From Flavisphingomonas formosensis (GTDB lineage Bacteria > Pseudomonadota > Alphaproteobacteria > Sphingomonadales > Sphingomonadaceae): DNA of 64,000 nt. Position numbers and translations under genes: made by a program. The notes beneath the pieces were generated by a model. That model worked only from the letters and a program-made list of their open reading frames with translations, did not search any database and was not told the origin of the DNA. Where the stretch lies: contig NZ_WRPK01000003.1 of NCBI RefSeq assembly GCF_009755815.1, forward strand, positions 62,001 through 126,000, given 5' to 3'. Below, one piece after another: positions 18,094-35,070 of this stretch (positions are counted from its first letter, which is position 1; the number at the start of each line of letters is the position of its first letter).

Positions 18094-19055
18094 TGATACC
18101 GCCCGATAGCGCTCCTGGCTTTCTTGCCGCCCATGGATGGGCCGGCGCCGAAATCCTGCCTCTGGCGGGCGACGCCTCCTTCCGTCGTTATTTTCGCGTG
18201 GTCGCGCCCGGCCGGCGGGCGGTGCTGATGGACGCGCCTCCGCCGCACGAGGATCCGCGCCCGTTTCTGTCCGTCGCGAGGCATCTCGCGTCGCTCGGCT
18301 TCGCGCCGCCCGCGATCCTGGCGATCGATCTGGAGCAGGGCCTCGTCCTGCTCGAGGATTTCGGCGATGCCCGCATGGCCGAGGTGATCGCCGCCGAGCC
18401 CGCGCGTGAACGTCCCGTCTATGAAAAGGCGATCGATCTCCTCGCGGCGCTGCACAAGCACGCCGCGCCAGCCGATCTGCCGCCCTATGACCGGGAGGTC
18501 TATCAGCGAGAGGCAGGGCTGTTCATCGAATGGTATGCGCCGGCGCTGGATCTGAAAATCGATGCCGAGGCCTATCGCACGGCATGGGATACGGCACTGG
18601 CGCCGCTCGGTGCCATCGCGCCCGTCACCGTGCTGCGCGATTACCATGCCGAGAACATCATGCTGCTGGAGGACGATCGGCTGGGGCTGCTCGATTTCCA
18701 GGACGCGCTTGCCGGCCATCCGGCCTATGATCTGGTCTCGCTGCTGCAGGATGCGCGGCGGGACGTGCCGGCCGATCTCGAATCCGTCATGCTCGCGCGC
18801 TATCGCGCCGCGATGCCGTTCGATGATGCCGCTTATGCGCTGCTCGGTGCCCAGCGCAACGCCAAGATTCTCGGTATCTTCACCCGTCTCTGGAAGCGGG
18901 ACGGAAAGCCGCGCTATCTCAAATATCAGCCGCGAGTCTGGGGATATTTGGAGCGCGACCTGATCCATCCCGCGCTCGCCCCGGTGCGAGACTGGTTCGA
19001 CGCCAATATTCCTGGAAAGTATCGCGCTGCCGCGTGGGAGCCACTGCCTGCATGA
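18078..19055 (+). CDS. amgK: N-acetylmuramate/N-acetylglucosamine anomeric kinase AmgK
   Basis: An aminoglycoside-phosphotransferase-fold kinase of 325 residues. The catalytic loop is LRDYHAENIM (Asp188, Asn193) and the metal Asp206 is in LLDFQDA. In Pseudomonas, AmgK phosphorylates MurNAc at C1 and MurU converts the product to UDP-MurNAc, bypassing de novo synthesis and so fosfomycin. The next gene is murU, which makes this identity strong. I use ATG 18078, with GGGAGG about 5 bases upstream inside the tsaE end; ATG 18090, overlapping the tsaE stop as ATGA, is also possible. Confidence 0.9.
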   Translation: MAAPMMIPPDSAPGFLAAHGWAGAEILPLAGDASFRRYFRVVAPGRRAVLMDAPPPHEDPRPFLSVARHLASLGFAPPAILAIDLEQGLVLLEDFGDARMAEVIAAEPARERPVYEKAIDLLAALHKHAAPADLPPYDREVYQREAGLFIEWYAPALDLKIDAEAYRTAWDTALAPLGAIAPVTVLRDYHAENIMLLEDDRLGLLDFQDALAGHPAYDLVSLLQDARRDVPADLESVMLARYRAAMPFDDAAYALLGAQRNAKILGIFTRLWKRDGKPRYLKYQPRVWGYLERDLIHPALAPVRDWFDANIPGKYRAAAWEPLPA

Positions 19056-19813
19056 GTCGCTACAGTAAGCCGCTTGCCCTCCGCCCCAATCCGGGCGGCA
19101 AGCCCCTGGAAACCGCCATGGTGCTGGGCGCCGGCCTGGGCAAGCGTATGCGCCCGCTCACCGCGACCCGGCCCAAGCCACTGGTCGAAGTGGCGGGCAA
19201 GCCATTGCTCGACCATGTGTTCGATCGCCTTCGGTCCGCGGGGATCCGCAAGGTGGTGGTCAACGTCCATTATCTGGCCGACGCGCTGGAGGCGCACCTG
19301 CGCACGCGTGTGCAGGACATCGAGGTTACCGTCTCCGACGAGCGCGGCCACTTGCTCGAAACCGGCGGTGGCGTCGCCAAGGCATTGCCGCTGATTGCGG
19401 ACGATCCCTTCGTAGTAATCAACAGCGACAATTTCTGGGTCGACGGGCCGATCGACGCGCTCCGCCTGCTGGCAAGCCGCTGGGACGATGTCGAGATGGA
19501 TGCGCTGCTGCTGGTCGTTCCGCTGGCACGGGCCAATTGCCACACGGGTTCAGGGGATTTCCACATGGATGCGTTCGGGCGCCTCACCCGGCGCAAGCCG
19601 GGGCGTGTCGCACCCTTCGTCTATACCGGCATCCAGCTGGTCTCGCACCGCTTGTTCGAGGACGCGCCCGAGGGCGCTTTCTCGACCAACATCCTGTGGG
19701 ATCGGGCGATTGCGAAGGGCCGCGCCTTCGGTGTCGTACATCAGGGCCTCTGGTTCGATGTCGGCACGCCCGGCGCGATCAAGGCGACCGAGTCGATGCT
19801 CGCCGACAATTGA
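19052..19813 (+). CDS. murU: N-acetylmuramate-1-phosphate uridylyltransferase MurU
   Basis: A 253-residue nucleotidyltransferase that makes UDP-MurNAc from UTP and MurNAc-1-phosphate for peptidoglycan recycling. The UTP-binding motif is GAGLGKRMRPLT, followed by RPKPLVEV (catalytic Lys) and a central INSDNFW metal-binding Asp. The ATG overlaps the amgK stop (ATGA), so kinase and uridylyltransferase are co-translated. Related NDP-sugar synthases share the fold; the amgK neighbour decides the assignment. Confidence 0.9.
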   Translation: MSRYSKPLALRPNPGGKPLETAMVLGAGLGKRMRPLTATRPKPLVEVAGKPLLDHVFDRLRSAGIRKVVVNVHYLADALEAHLRTRVQDIEVTVSDERGHLLETGGGVAKALPLIADDPFVVINSDNFWVDGPIDALRLLASRWDDVEMDALLLVVPLARANCHTGSGDFHMDAFGRLTRRKPGRVAPFVYTGIQLVSHRLFEDAPEGAFSTNILWDRAIAKGRAFGVVHQGLWFDVGTPGAIKATESMLADN

Positions 19814-19864
19814 CAGGGCTCCGGGCTGGATCGGGCGAAGATCCTCGCCTAGCCTGAGGAACAT

Positions 19865-22813
19865 ATGCCGTCCGTCTACACCATTCCGCCGCATCGCGCC
19901 TTCGCCGACGCGCTGGCGGCCGGTGTGCTCGCGCGCTTCGGTGGAGGGCCACTCGGTCTCGCGCGTGGCACGATCCTGTTGCCGAACAACCGCGCGGTGC
20001 TGGCGATCACCAACGCCTTCGTTCGGCGTGCGGAGGGCGGGCTGCTTTTGCCCAGGCTGGTGCCGATCGGCGATCCGGAACTGGATGATCGCATCGGCAG
20101 CGCTTTGGATACGATCGACGCAGCGGACGCGATCCCGCCCGCGATCGCGCCGCTGCAGCGACGCATGCTGCTCGCCCGGCTCGTCCAGCAGGCGCGCCAG
20201 GCGGCCGGCGAACCGGTCGACGCGGCGGAAGCGGTGCGCCTCGCGGCGGATCTCGGCCGCACCCTCGATCAGATGCTGGTCGAGCAGATCCCTCTGCGCC
20301 GGCTCGAGGATGTCGTGGGCGCCGAACTGACCGAGCATTGGCAGCGTTCGCTCGGCCTGCTTCGCATCATTCTCGATCGCTGGCCGGAGGAGCTGGCGCG
20401 GCTCGGCCGGATCGAACTGGCCGACCGCCGCAATCGGCTGCTCGACCGGATTGCGCAGAGTTGGTTGCGTGAGCCGCCCGACGGTTTCGTGGTTGCGGCC
20501 GGGATCACCACTGCGGCGCCCGCCGTGGCCCGTCTGCTGCGCGCTGTTGCCGATCTGCCGAACGGGCTCGTCATATTGCCCGCGCTCGATATCGGCATGG
20601 CCGATGAGGAATGGGACGCGCTCGGACCGCATGAACCCGAACCGGTCAGCGGCCAGCGTCGCCGTGCGATCGAGACGCATCCCCAGTTTCAACTCAAGCT
20701 GCTGCTCGATCGGATGAGCGTGGGCCGAGGCGAGGTGCAGCGGTGGCGCTGGGGCGGGGGACGGGATGCGCCGGCCGCACGAACCCGGGCGATCCGCAAC
20801 GCCATGGCGCCGGCGGAATTCACCGGCAGGTGGCAGACCTTGCCGCGCGCCGATCGCAGCCTGCCAGGCGTGCATGTCCTCGAACTGGCGACACCTGCCG
20901 AGGAGGCGCAGGCGATTGCCCTGGCGATGCGCGAGGCTCTGGAAACGCCGGAGCGCACCGTCGCGCTCGTCACGCCCGATCGCGGCCTCGCCCGGCGCGT
21001 CGCCGCTCATCTCGTGCGCTGGGGCATCGAGGCGGATGACAGCGCCGGCCGGCCGTTGTCCACCACTGCGTCCGGCACATTATTGCTCGCCATTGCGGAA
21101 GCTGTCGCCGAGGATTTTGCGCCAGTCGCGCTGCTCAGTCTGCTCAAGCATCCGTTGGTACGGGCTGGGGACGGACGTGGCACCTGGCTGGCCGGCGTGC
21201 GTATGCTCGACCGCGCGTTGAGGGGCCCGCGCCCCGCCGCGGGGCTGGAAGGAATCCGTCAGCATCTGCTCGGAGGAGAGGGCCGGCAGGCAAAGGACCG
21301 GCGTGCGGCCCTGGCCTTCTGGCAGGAGACGCTTCCCCTGCTCGCGCAGCTGGGAGAGGCTGCCCGTCAGCCGACGCTTGCCGGCCAGTTGCAGGTGCTA
21401 CGCGACGGCGCCGATGCGCTTGCCGGCGATGCGGCGTGGAGCCAGCAGGCGGGCCGGGCCGTTGGCGACCTTCTGACCGAGCTGCAAATGGCCGCGCCCG
21501 ACGGTCCGGAATACAATCAGATCGAGAGCCTCGCTCCCTTGCTCAAGGGATTGATGGACGAGGTGGCGGTTCGCCCGCCGCGCGGGCAGCATCCGCGTAT
21601 CTTCATCTGGGGCTTGATCGAGGCGCGGCTGCAGCATGCCGATCTGATGATCCTCGGCGGCCTCAACGAAGGCACGTGGCCTGCCTTGCCCAGCCCCGAT
21701 CCATGGCTCGCGCCGCGCATCCGCGCGGATCTCGGCCTGCCCGGCTTGGAGCGGCGCATCGGCCTCGCCGCGCACGACTTTGCGACCGCGCTCGGTGCGC
21801 GGGAGTTGGTGATCACGCGGGCGCGCCGCGATGCGCGCGCGCCGGCGATCGCCTCGCGCTTCTGGTTGCGCCTGGAGGCAATGACCGGCGGGCTGGCGCG
21901 GGCACATCGCTTTGCTCGTTGGACGCAGGCGCTGGATCGGCCGGATCGGCTGGCGCCCGCCCGTCGCCCGAACCCCAGTCCGCCGCGCGACGCCCGCCCG
22001 CAGCGGATCGCGGTCACGGATCTGGACAGGCTCAAGGCCGATCCTTTTGCTTTCTATGCGCGCACCATGCTGGGCCTGGCGCCGTGGGAAGCGGTCGATG
22101 CCGATCCAGGGCCGGCGTGGCGCGGAACTGCGGTGCATGCCGTCTTCGAGGCGTGGATGCGCGAGGACGGATGCGATCCAGCACGCTTGCGTCCGCGCGC
22201 CGAGGCGATGCTGACGGAGGTCGCCGCGCACCCTGTGCTTCGCGCGCTGTGGACGCCGCGCCTGCTGGAGGCGATCGACTGGGCGGCATCGGAAATGCAG
22301 GCCAATCTGGCCGGAGGGCGGGTGCCGGCGACCGCCGAGATTTTCGGCGAGGCGGAGGTCGCCGGGATCACGCTTTATGGCAAGGTCGATCGTATCGATC
22401 GCCTGCCGGACGGAAGCCTCGCGATCGTCGACTACAAGACCGGCAAGGCTCCCTCCGCTAAGGAAATCGAGGCGGGTTATTCCATGCAGCTCGGGCTGCT
22501 CGGCCTGATTGCGGAACATGGCGGCTTCAAGGACCAGTCCGGTACGCCCGGCGTTTTCGAATATTGGTCGCTGGCGCGCGGCAAGGACGGCAAGCTCGGC
22601 CATGTGTCGAGCCCGGTCGGCGGAAAGGCGGCGATCGCCGCGGCGGATTTCACCCATTTCGCAGCCGCCCAGCTCACCCAGGCGGTGGAGCGCTGGCTGA
22701 CCGGCACGGAGGCCTTCGTTGCCAAGCTCCACCCGGAGCGTGCGCCCTTTCCCGATTACGATCAGCTCATGCGCCTCGATGAATGGTACGGCGCCCTGCG
22801 CGAAGGCGAATGA
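19865..22813 (+). CDS. addB: Double-strand break repair protein AddB
   Basis: The 982-residue helicase-nuclease subunit of AddAB, which processes double-strand ends for RecA-dependent repair in alphaproteobacteria. The N-terminal half has the inactivated-helicase-like region; the C-terminal RecB-type nuclease is marked by the metal Asp and Lys in AIVDYKTGKAP (Asp856, Lys858), after GKVDRIDRL. Alphaproteobacterial AddB lacks an active ATPase, in line with the absence here of a clear Walker A at the start. The gene follows murU by 51 bases. Its usual partner addA is not next: the following gene is convergent and starts its 3' end 7 bases away. Confidence 0.93.
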   Translation: MPSVYTIPPHRAFADALAAGVLARFGGGPLGLARGTILLPNNRAVLAITNAFVRRAEGGLLLPRLVPIGDPELDDRIGSALDTIDAADAIPPAIAPLQRRMLLARLVQQARQAAGEPVDAAEAVRLAADLGRTLDQMLVEQIPLRRLEDVVGAELTEHWQRSLGLLRIILDRWPEELARLGRIELADRRNRLLDRIAQSWLREPPDGFVVAAGITTAAPAVARLLRAVADLPNGLVILPALDIGMADEEWDALGPHEPEPVSGQRRRAIETHPQFQLKLLLDRMSVGRGEVQRWRWGGGRDAPAARTRAIRNAMAPAEFTGRWQTLPRADRSLPGVHVLELATPAEEAQAIALAMREALETPERTVALVTPDRGLARRVAAHLVRWGIEADDSAGRPLSTTASGTLLLAIAEAVAEDFAPVALLSLLKHPLVRAGDGRGTWLAGVRMLDRALRGPRPAAGLEGIRQHLLGGEGRQAKDRRAALAFWQETLPLLAQLGEAARQPTLAGQLQVLRDGADALAGDAAWSQQAGRAVGDLLTELQMAAPDGPEYNQIESLAPLLKGLMDEVAVRPPRGQHPRIFIWGLIEARLQHADLMILGGLNEGTWPALPSPDPWLAPRIRADLGLPGLERRIGLAAHDFATALGARELVITRARRDARAPAIASRFWLRLEAMTGGLARAHRFARWTQALDRPDRLAPARRPNPSPPRDARPQRIAVTDLDRLKADPFAFYARTMLGLAPWEAVDADPGPAWRGTAVHAVFEAWMREDGCDPARLRPRAEAMLTEVAAHPVLRALWTPRLLEAIDWAASEMQANLAGGRVPATAEIFGEAEVAGITLYGKVDRIDRLPDGSLAIVDYKTGKAPSAKEIEAGYSMQLGLLGLIAEHGGFKDQSGTPGVFEYWSLARGKDGKLGHVSSPVGGKAAIAAADFTHFAAAQLTQAVERWLTGTEAFVAKLHPERAPFPDYDQLMRLDEWYGALREGE

Positions 22814-22820
22814 GCGCCGC

Positions 22821-23867
22821 TCAGGCTTCGGTGAACGGTTCGGGCACGCGCTGACCGCCCTGGCGCTCGAGCATCCAGCCGGGATATTCCGCAGGTAGGG
22901 CGCTCACGCCGTCGAGCTTCGCCATGTCGTCCGCATCCAGCGCGAGCTTGGCGGCATCGAGATTTTGCTCGAGCTGGTCCATCCGCTTGGCGCCGATGAT
23001 CACGCTGGTGACGAATGGCTTGGCCAGCACATAGGCGAGGGCAACCGTCGCGACGGTGCTGCCATGCTTTTCGGCGACCTCGCGCATCGCGCCGACGCAG
23101 ACCCAGGCGCGATCGAGATCGACCGGCGGGAAATCGAAATTGGCGCGGCGTCCCTCGCCATTGCCGGCTGCGCCTGGCCCGAACTTGCCGGACAGCAGTC
23201 CGCCCGCGAGGGGAGACCAGACCATAAGCCCGAGCCTTTCTTCCTCGAGCAGCGGCACGATCTCCCGCTCCAGATCACGTCCGGCGATGCTGTAATAGGC
23301 TTGCACGGTCTCGAAACGGGCGATGCCCAGCCGTTCGGACATGCCGAGCGCCTTGGCCATCTTCCAGGCCATCCAGTTGGAGACGCCGACATAACGGACC
23401 ATGCCCTGACGAACGAGATCGTCGAGCGCGCGCAGCGTCTCCTCGATCGGCGTGACCGGATCATTGGCGTGGATCTGATAGAGGTCGATATGATCGGTCT
23501 GCAGCCGCTCCAGGCTCTTGGCGACCGAGTCCATGATGTGCCCGCGCGACGCGCCGCGATCATTGGGCTTGTTGCTCATCGCGCTGGTGACTTTTGTGGC
23601 CAGCACCACGTCGGCGCGCGGCACGCCGAGATTACGCAGCGCCCGGCCGAGCAGAACTTCGGAGGCGCCGAAGGAATAGACGTCCGCCGTGTCGATGAAA
23701 TTGACGCCCGCGGCCAGCGAACGGCCGACGATCGCGTCCGCCGCTTTCTGATCGATATCGGCGATATCGCCCCAGATGCCGGCGCCTCCGGCTTCCCCGA
23801 AGGTCATCGTCCCGAGGCAGATTTCGGAGACGAATAGACCTGTCCGGCCAAGCTGCTTGTAGCGCAT
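22821..23867 (-). CDS. Aldo/keto reductase
   Basis: A 348-residue (alpha/beta)8-barrel NADPH-dependent oxidoreductase. The catalytic tetrad is complete: Asp59 and Tyr64 (FIDTADVYSFG), Lys92 (LATKV) and His133 (LYQIHAND). The C-terminal VTSVIIGAKRMDQLEQNL region is the cofactor-binding signature. The closest group is the AKR11/12-like general reductases; the substrate is unknown. A good ribosome-binding site (GGGGAG) lies upstream of the ATG at 23867. It ends 7 bases from the convergent addB stop. Confidence 0.92.
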   Translation of the reverse strand: MRYKQLGRTGLFVSEICLGTMTFGEAGGAGIWGDIADIDQKAADAIVGRSLAAGVNFIDTADVYSFGASEVLLGRALRNLGVPRADVVLATKVTSAMSNKPNDRGASRGHIMDSVAKSLERLQTDHIDLYQIHANDPVTPIEETLRALDDLVRQGMVRYVGVSNWMAWKMAKALGMSERLGIARFETVQAYYSIAGRDLEREIVPLLEEERLGLMVWSPLAGGLLSGKFGPGAAGNGEGRRANFDFPPVDLDRAWVCVGAMREVAEKHGSTVATVALAYVLAKPFVTSVIIGAKRMDQLEQNLDAAKLALDADDMAKLDGVSALPAEYPGWMLERQGGQRVPEPFTEA

Positions 23868-24008
23868 GGAATTTTTCTCCCCTTTCGGCTGAGCCTGCGA
23901 GATGGGGGCGGCCTTCAGCGATTGCGATGCCGGTGGAAGATGAAATTTCGCAGAGCGACGTTGCGAGCGATGCTCTTCCCCCTCGTGCTCTCCTGGGAGG
24001 GTAGGGTG

Positions 24009-24071
24009 AGGGGTTTGCTTTCGTTCGTTGCGGTGTGACCGTGCGAACGAAGAAGCGAGAAGCAGACCCTC
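24009..24071. repeat. Imperfect inverted repeat between the aldo/keto reductase and rpoC
   Basis: Arms AGGGGTTTGCTT-TCGTTCG and CGAACGA-(18 bases)-AGACCCT pair imperfectly; TCGTTCG (24021-24027) and CGAACGA (24044-24050) are exact. It is flanked by G-rich GGGAGGGTAGGGTGAGGG. The look is that of the short palindromic intergenic repeats often seen in GC-rich Gram-negative genomes. The rest of the 299-base gap holds the rpoC terminator and no gene. Confidence 0.45.
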
Positions 24072-24105
24072 GTCCGACCTTTTCCCGCAGATAGGGAAAG
24101 TCTTA

Positions 24106-24140
24106 CGAAAAACGCCGCCGTCCCAGGGGAACGGCGGCGT
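24106..24140 (-). terminator. Rho-independent terminator of rpoC
   Basis: On the minus strand a GC-rich stem ACGCCGCCG / CGGCGGCGT around an 11-base loop is followed directly by TTTTTC. It lies 27 bases after the rpoC stop. Confidence 0.88.
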
Positions 24141-24166
24141 CTCTCATGTCATCGGTCGTCTACGGA

Positions 24167-28441
<4,275 letters not shown>

Positions 28442-28457
28442 GTTCTGCTCCTCGAAC

Positions 28458-28606
28458 CCCTCTCCCTGCAAAGGGAGAGGGAGGGGCCCAGCCCGCCAGG
28501 GCTGGGAGGGAGTGGGTGGGGCCGTTCGATCATCTCGATCAGGCCGGCCGGACCCACCCCCCGACCCCCTCCCTTGAAGTTCCCACGAAAGTAGTACTTT
28601 CGTGGG
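28458..28606. repeat. Multi-hairpin palindromic element in the rpoB-rpoC spacer
   Basis: Three perfect hairpins in 150 bases: CCCTCTCCCT-GCAA-AGGGAGAGGG (28458-28481), CCCAGCCC-GCCA-GGGCTGGG (28487-28506), and a 12-bp stem CCCACGAAAGTA / TACTTTCGTGGG around one base (28582-28606). Between them, G-rich and C-rich stretches (GTGGGT at about 28513, ACCCAC at about 28552) can pair around a GATCATCTCGATCA core. The arrangement looks like a REP/MITE-like intergenic repeat inserted in an operon. It would be transcribed between rpoB and rpoC and could affect processing or attenuation. Confidence 0.7.
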
Positions 28607-28636
28607 GCCCCGGCAGGGAGGGGGAGGGTTGCTTGC

Positions 28637-32785
<4,149 letters not shown>

Positions 32786-33148
32786 ATTCTGTCCTCGCGT
32801 CCGTTCAAAAAATTTCCGCGTCCCAGCGGAATCCAGCCGTCCGCGCAGCCTCACGGCCACGCAAAAAAGTGCGGGTCCGGGCTATCGGAACCGCACTGCA
32901 GCGTCCTGTTGACTCCGTTTCCCTCCCATTCGTAGCGGATCGTGCGCAACGCGATCGCTGTCCCGGAGGGGACGGAGCGGCCTCGCCCGTTAGAGGTACG
33001 GAGATGAGGCCGAAATTTCTGGATGGGGGCTATATAAGGCCCTTGACGAAATTGAAAAGGGGTTTCTTTCGCGCCGTTGCGTTCCCGGCAAACAGCTTGG
33101 GCGTTACGATGCAAGATCGCCGCCCGGCGATGGCCGATCTTGCACGGC
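32786..33148. promoter_or_regulatory. Divergent rpoB / amidohydrolase spacer with candidate rpoB promoter
   Basis: No gene is visible in this 363-base spacer. On the minus strand TTTTCA (33053-33058) and TATATA (33031-33036) with 16 bases between form a moderate sigma-70 promoter, which would give rpoB a leader of about 240 bases. A 10-bp inverted repeat TGCAAGATCG / CGATCTTGCA (33110-33119 and 33135-33144) ends 4 bases before the amidohydrolase start. Confidence 0.35.
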
Positions 33149-34513
33149 ATGAGCGAAGAGGCAAGGCTTGAACCCGATCTGCTCCTTCTCGGGGGCAGGC
33201 TGATCACCCAGGATGCGGAACGGCGGGTGCTGCCGGATCATGGCGTGGCGATCCGGGAGGGGGCGATCTGCGCCATCGCGCCGAGCGCGACCCTCCGGCG
33301 GCTCTACCCGGATGCTGCGCGGCTGGACGCGTCGGGCTGTATCGTCATGCCAGGGCTGGTCAACGCCCACCAGCATTGTACCGCCGATCCGCTGGTGCGC
33401 AGCCTCATTCCAGACTCGATCGGATCGCACGAGGCCATCTTCGGCTGCGCGACGCCTTTGCATGGCGCGCTCACGCCGGAGGATGACGAGCTGTCCGCGC
33501 TGCTCACCGCAGTCGAGAGCCTGCGCTACGGCACAACGACGGTGGTGGAGGCGGGCACCGTCGCCCACCCGGATCGGGTCGCGGCGGGCCTGTCGCGCGC
33601 CGGCATCCGCGGCACGATCGGTCGCTGGGGCTGGGACACGCCGGGCCTGCCCTTTTCTGCGAGCGCCGGCGAGGCGCTGCGCCTGCAGGAGGAGCTTCTT
33701 CGGGCCTTTCCGAAAGGCGGGCTGATCGAAGGATGGGTCACGCTCGTTGGACATGAGCTGGTGTCGGACGATCTTCTCGCCGGCGCGTCCGATCTCGCAC
33801 TTGCCCATGGCACCGGGCTGACTTTCCACATGTCGCCCACCGAAGCCGATGTGGCCGCCTATCTGGCCCGCGACGGACTGCGCCCGATGGCGCATCTGGC
33901 CCGTCTCGGCATTCTCGGCCCGCACCTGCTGCTCGCCCATGCCGTGTGGATGGACGAACAAGAAGTCGATCTGCTGCTCGAAAGCCGCTCCGCGGTCGCT
34001 TATTGTCCCTGGGCCTATTTGCGGCTGGGGCAAGGCGTGACCGGGGCGGGGCGCCATGCGGCGCTCATCGCGCGTGGCGGGCGGGTGGCGCTCGGCTGCG
34101 ATGCCGTCAACGCGGGCGATCTGCCGGACATGCATCGCGCCGCTGCCCTGGCGGTCGGCTTGGCGCGGGACATGACGATGGACACGCAAGCCATCACCGC
34201 GGCAACGGGCCTCGATCTCGTCACCATCCGTGGCGCGGAAGCGATCGGCATGGCCGACCGCATCGGCTCGATCGAGATCGGCAAGCGCGCCGATCTGGTC
34301 GTCCACGATGGCTCGGCCGCCGCATGGCGTCCGGCCGGCGATCCGGCGCTGAATCTGATATGGGGCACGGACGGCCGCACCGTCCGCGACGTCGTCGTCG
34401 ACGGACGGATCGTCCTGCGCAACGGCCGCAGCACGCTGGTGGACGAAGAGGAGCTGGCCCGCCGGGCGACGGAGGCGCGGGACGCGCTGCTGGCGCGCAG
34501 CGGGGTGGCTTAG
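33149..34513 (+). CDS. Amidohydrolase-superfamily deaminase/chlorohydrolase-like enzyme
   Basis: A 454-residue metal-dependent hydrolase of the ATZ/TRZ-SsnA-type amidohydrolase group. Metal ligands are visible as HxH in NAHQH (His74, His76), then His in TFHMSPTEADV, His in LLAHAVWMDE and Asp in ALGCDAV. The N-terminal LLLLGGRLIT and C-terminal IGKRADLVVHDG segments build the small beta domain typical of the family. Likely reaction: hydrolytic deamination of a nitrogen heterocycle; the substrate is unknown. The ATG at 33149 has no good ribosome-binding site, and a 10-bp inverted repeat lies immediately upstream. Convergent with the marR gene. Confidence 0.86.
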   Translation: MSEEARLEPDLLLLGGRLITQDAERRVLPDHGVAIREGAICAIAPSATLRRLYPDAARLDASGCIVMPGLVNAHQHCTADPLVRSLIPDSIGSHEAIFGCATPLHGALTPEDDELSALLTAVESLRYGTTTVVEAGTVAHPDRVAAGLSRAGIRGTIGRWGWDTPGLPFSASAGEALRLQEELLRAFPKGGLIEGWVTLVGHELVSDDLLAGASDLALAHGTGLTFHMSPTEADVAAYLARDGLRPMAHLARLGILGPHLLLAHAVWMDEQEVDLLLESRSAVAYCPWAYLRLGQGVTGAGRHAALIARGGRVALGCDAVNAGDLPDMHRAAALAVGLARDMTMDTQAITAATGLDLVTIRGAEAIGMADRIGSIEIGKRADLVVHDGSAAAWRPAGDPALNLIWGTDGRTVRDVVVDGRIVLRNGRSTLVDEEELARRATEARDALLARSGVA

Positions 34514-34553
34514 ACCAAGGGTCTCTTCGGGCGGGGCTCGAAGCCGCCGGCTG

Positions 34554-34994
34554 TCAGGCAAGCGCGACCAGATCCGCGCGCAGCCGGTCGGGATCGACGC
34601 CCGGCAGGGCGGCTTCGATGTCCGCATGGGTAGCTGTCCAGATCGGCATGGCCGCGGCCAGCAACGCCTCGCCCGCGCCCGTCAGCCGGAGCAGGCGCGC
34701 ACGCCGGTCGGCCGGGCTGGAAACGATTTCGACCAGGCTTCGGCGTTCGAGCGGCTTCAGCGCGGCGGTCAGCGACGTCCGGTCCATGCCGAGCAGGTCT
34801 GCGACGGGACCCATCGGCGGCGGGGCGGGGCGGTTCAATGCCATCAGCAGCGAGAATTGCTGGTTGGTGAGGCCGACCGGCTTCAGCGCCTCGTCGAACC
34901 TGCGCGCCAGCGTGCGCGCGGCCCGCTGGACATGCAGGCACAGGCAATGGTCGCGAACATGAATGGTGGTGGCGAAAGGGACCGGCTTTGACAC
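34554..34994 (-). CDS. MarR-family transcriptional regulator
   Basis: A 146-residue winged-helix regulator. The helix-turn-helix and wing are at about residues 55-105 (MGPVADLLGMDRTSLTAALKPLERRSLVEI, then DRRARLLRLT), flanked by the dimerisation helices. An N-terminal RDHCLCL contains two cysteines (16 and 18) that could sense oxidants or metals; this is inference. The only usable start is GTG 34994. The divergent spacer has a palindrome within both promoters, so it probably represses itself and the DUF899-VOC operon. From the promoter position its mRNA would begin at or next to the GTG, that is, leaderless. Confidence 0.9.
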   Translation of the reverse strand: MSKPVPFATTIHVRDHCLCLHVQRAARTLARRFDEALKPVGLTNQQFSLLMALNRPAPPPMGPVADLLGMDRTSLTAALKPLERRSLVEIVSSPADRRARLLRLTGAGEALLAAAMPIWTATHADIEAALPGVDPDRLRADLVALA

Positions 34995-35028
34995 GGCCTA
35001 ATTATGTTGATATCAACCTAAATGTCAA
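34988..35028. promoter_or_regulatory. Overlapping divergent promoters with palindromic MarR operator
   Basis: Plus strand: TTGACA (34988-34993), 17 bases, TATCAA (35011-35016), driving the DUF899 gene. Minus strand: TTGACA (35023-35028), 16 bases, CATAAT (35001-35006), driving marR. Between and across them lies TATGTTGAT / ATCAACCTA (35003-35020), symmetric but for one position, with the TTGATATCAA core typical of MarR sites. A bound dimer would block both promoters. Confidence 0.72.
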
Positions 35029-35070
35029 GGCGATACAAGCCGCTACTCGCCGAGTCGAGAGGAGGTTGGA

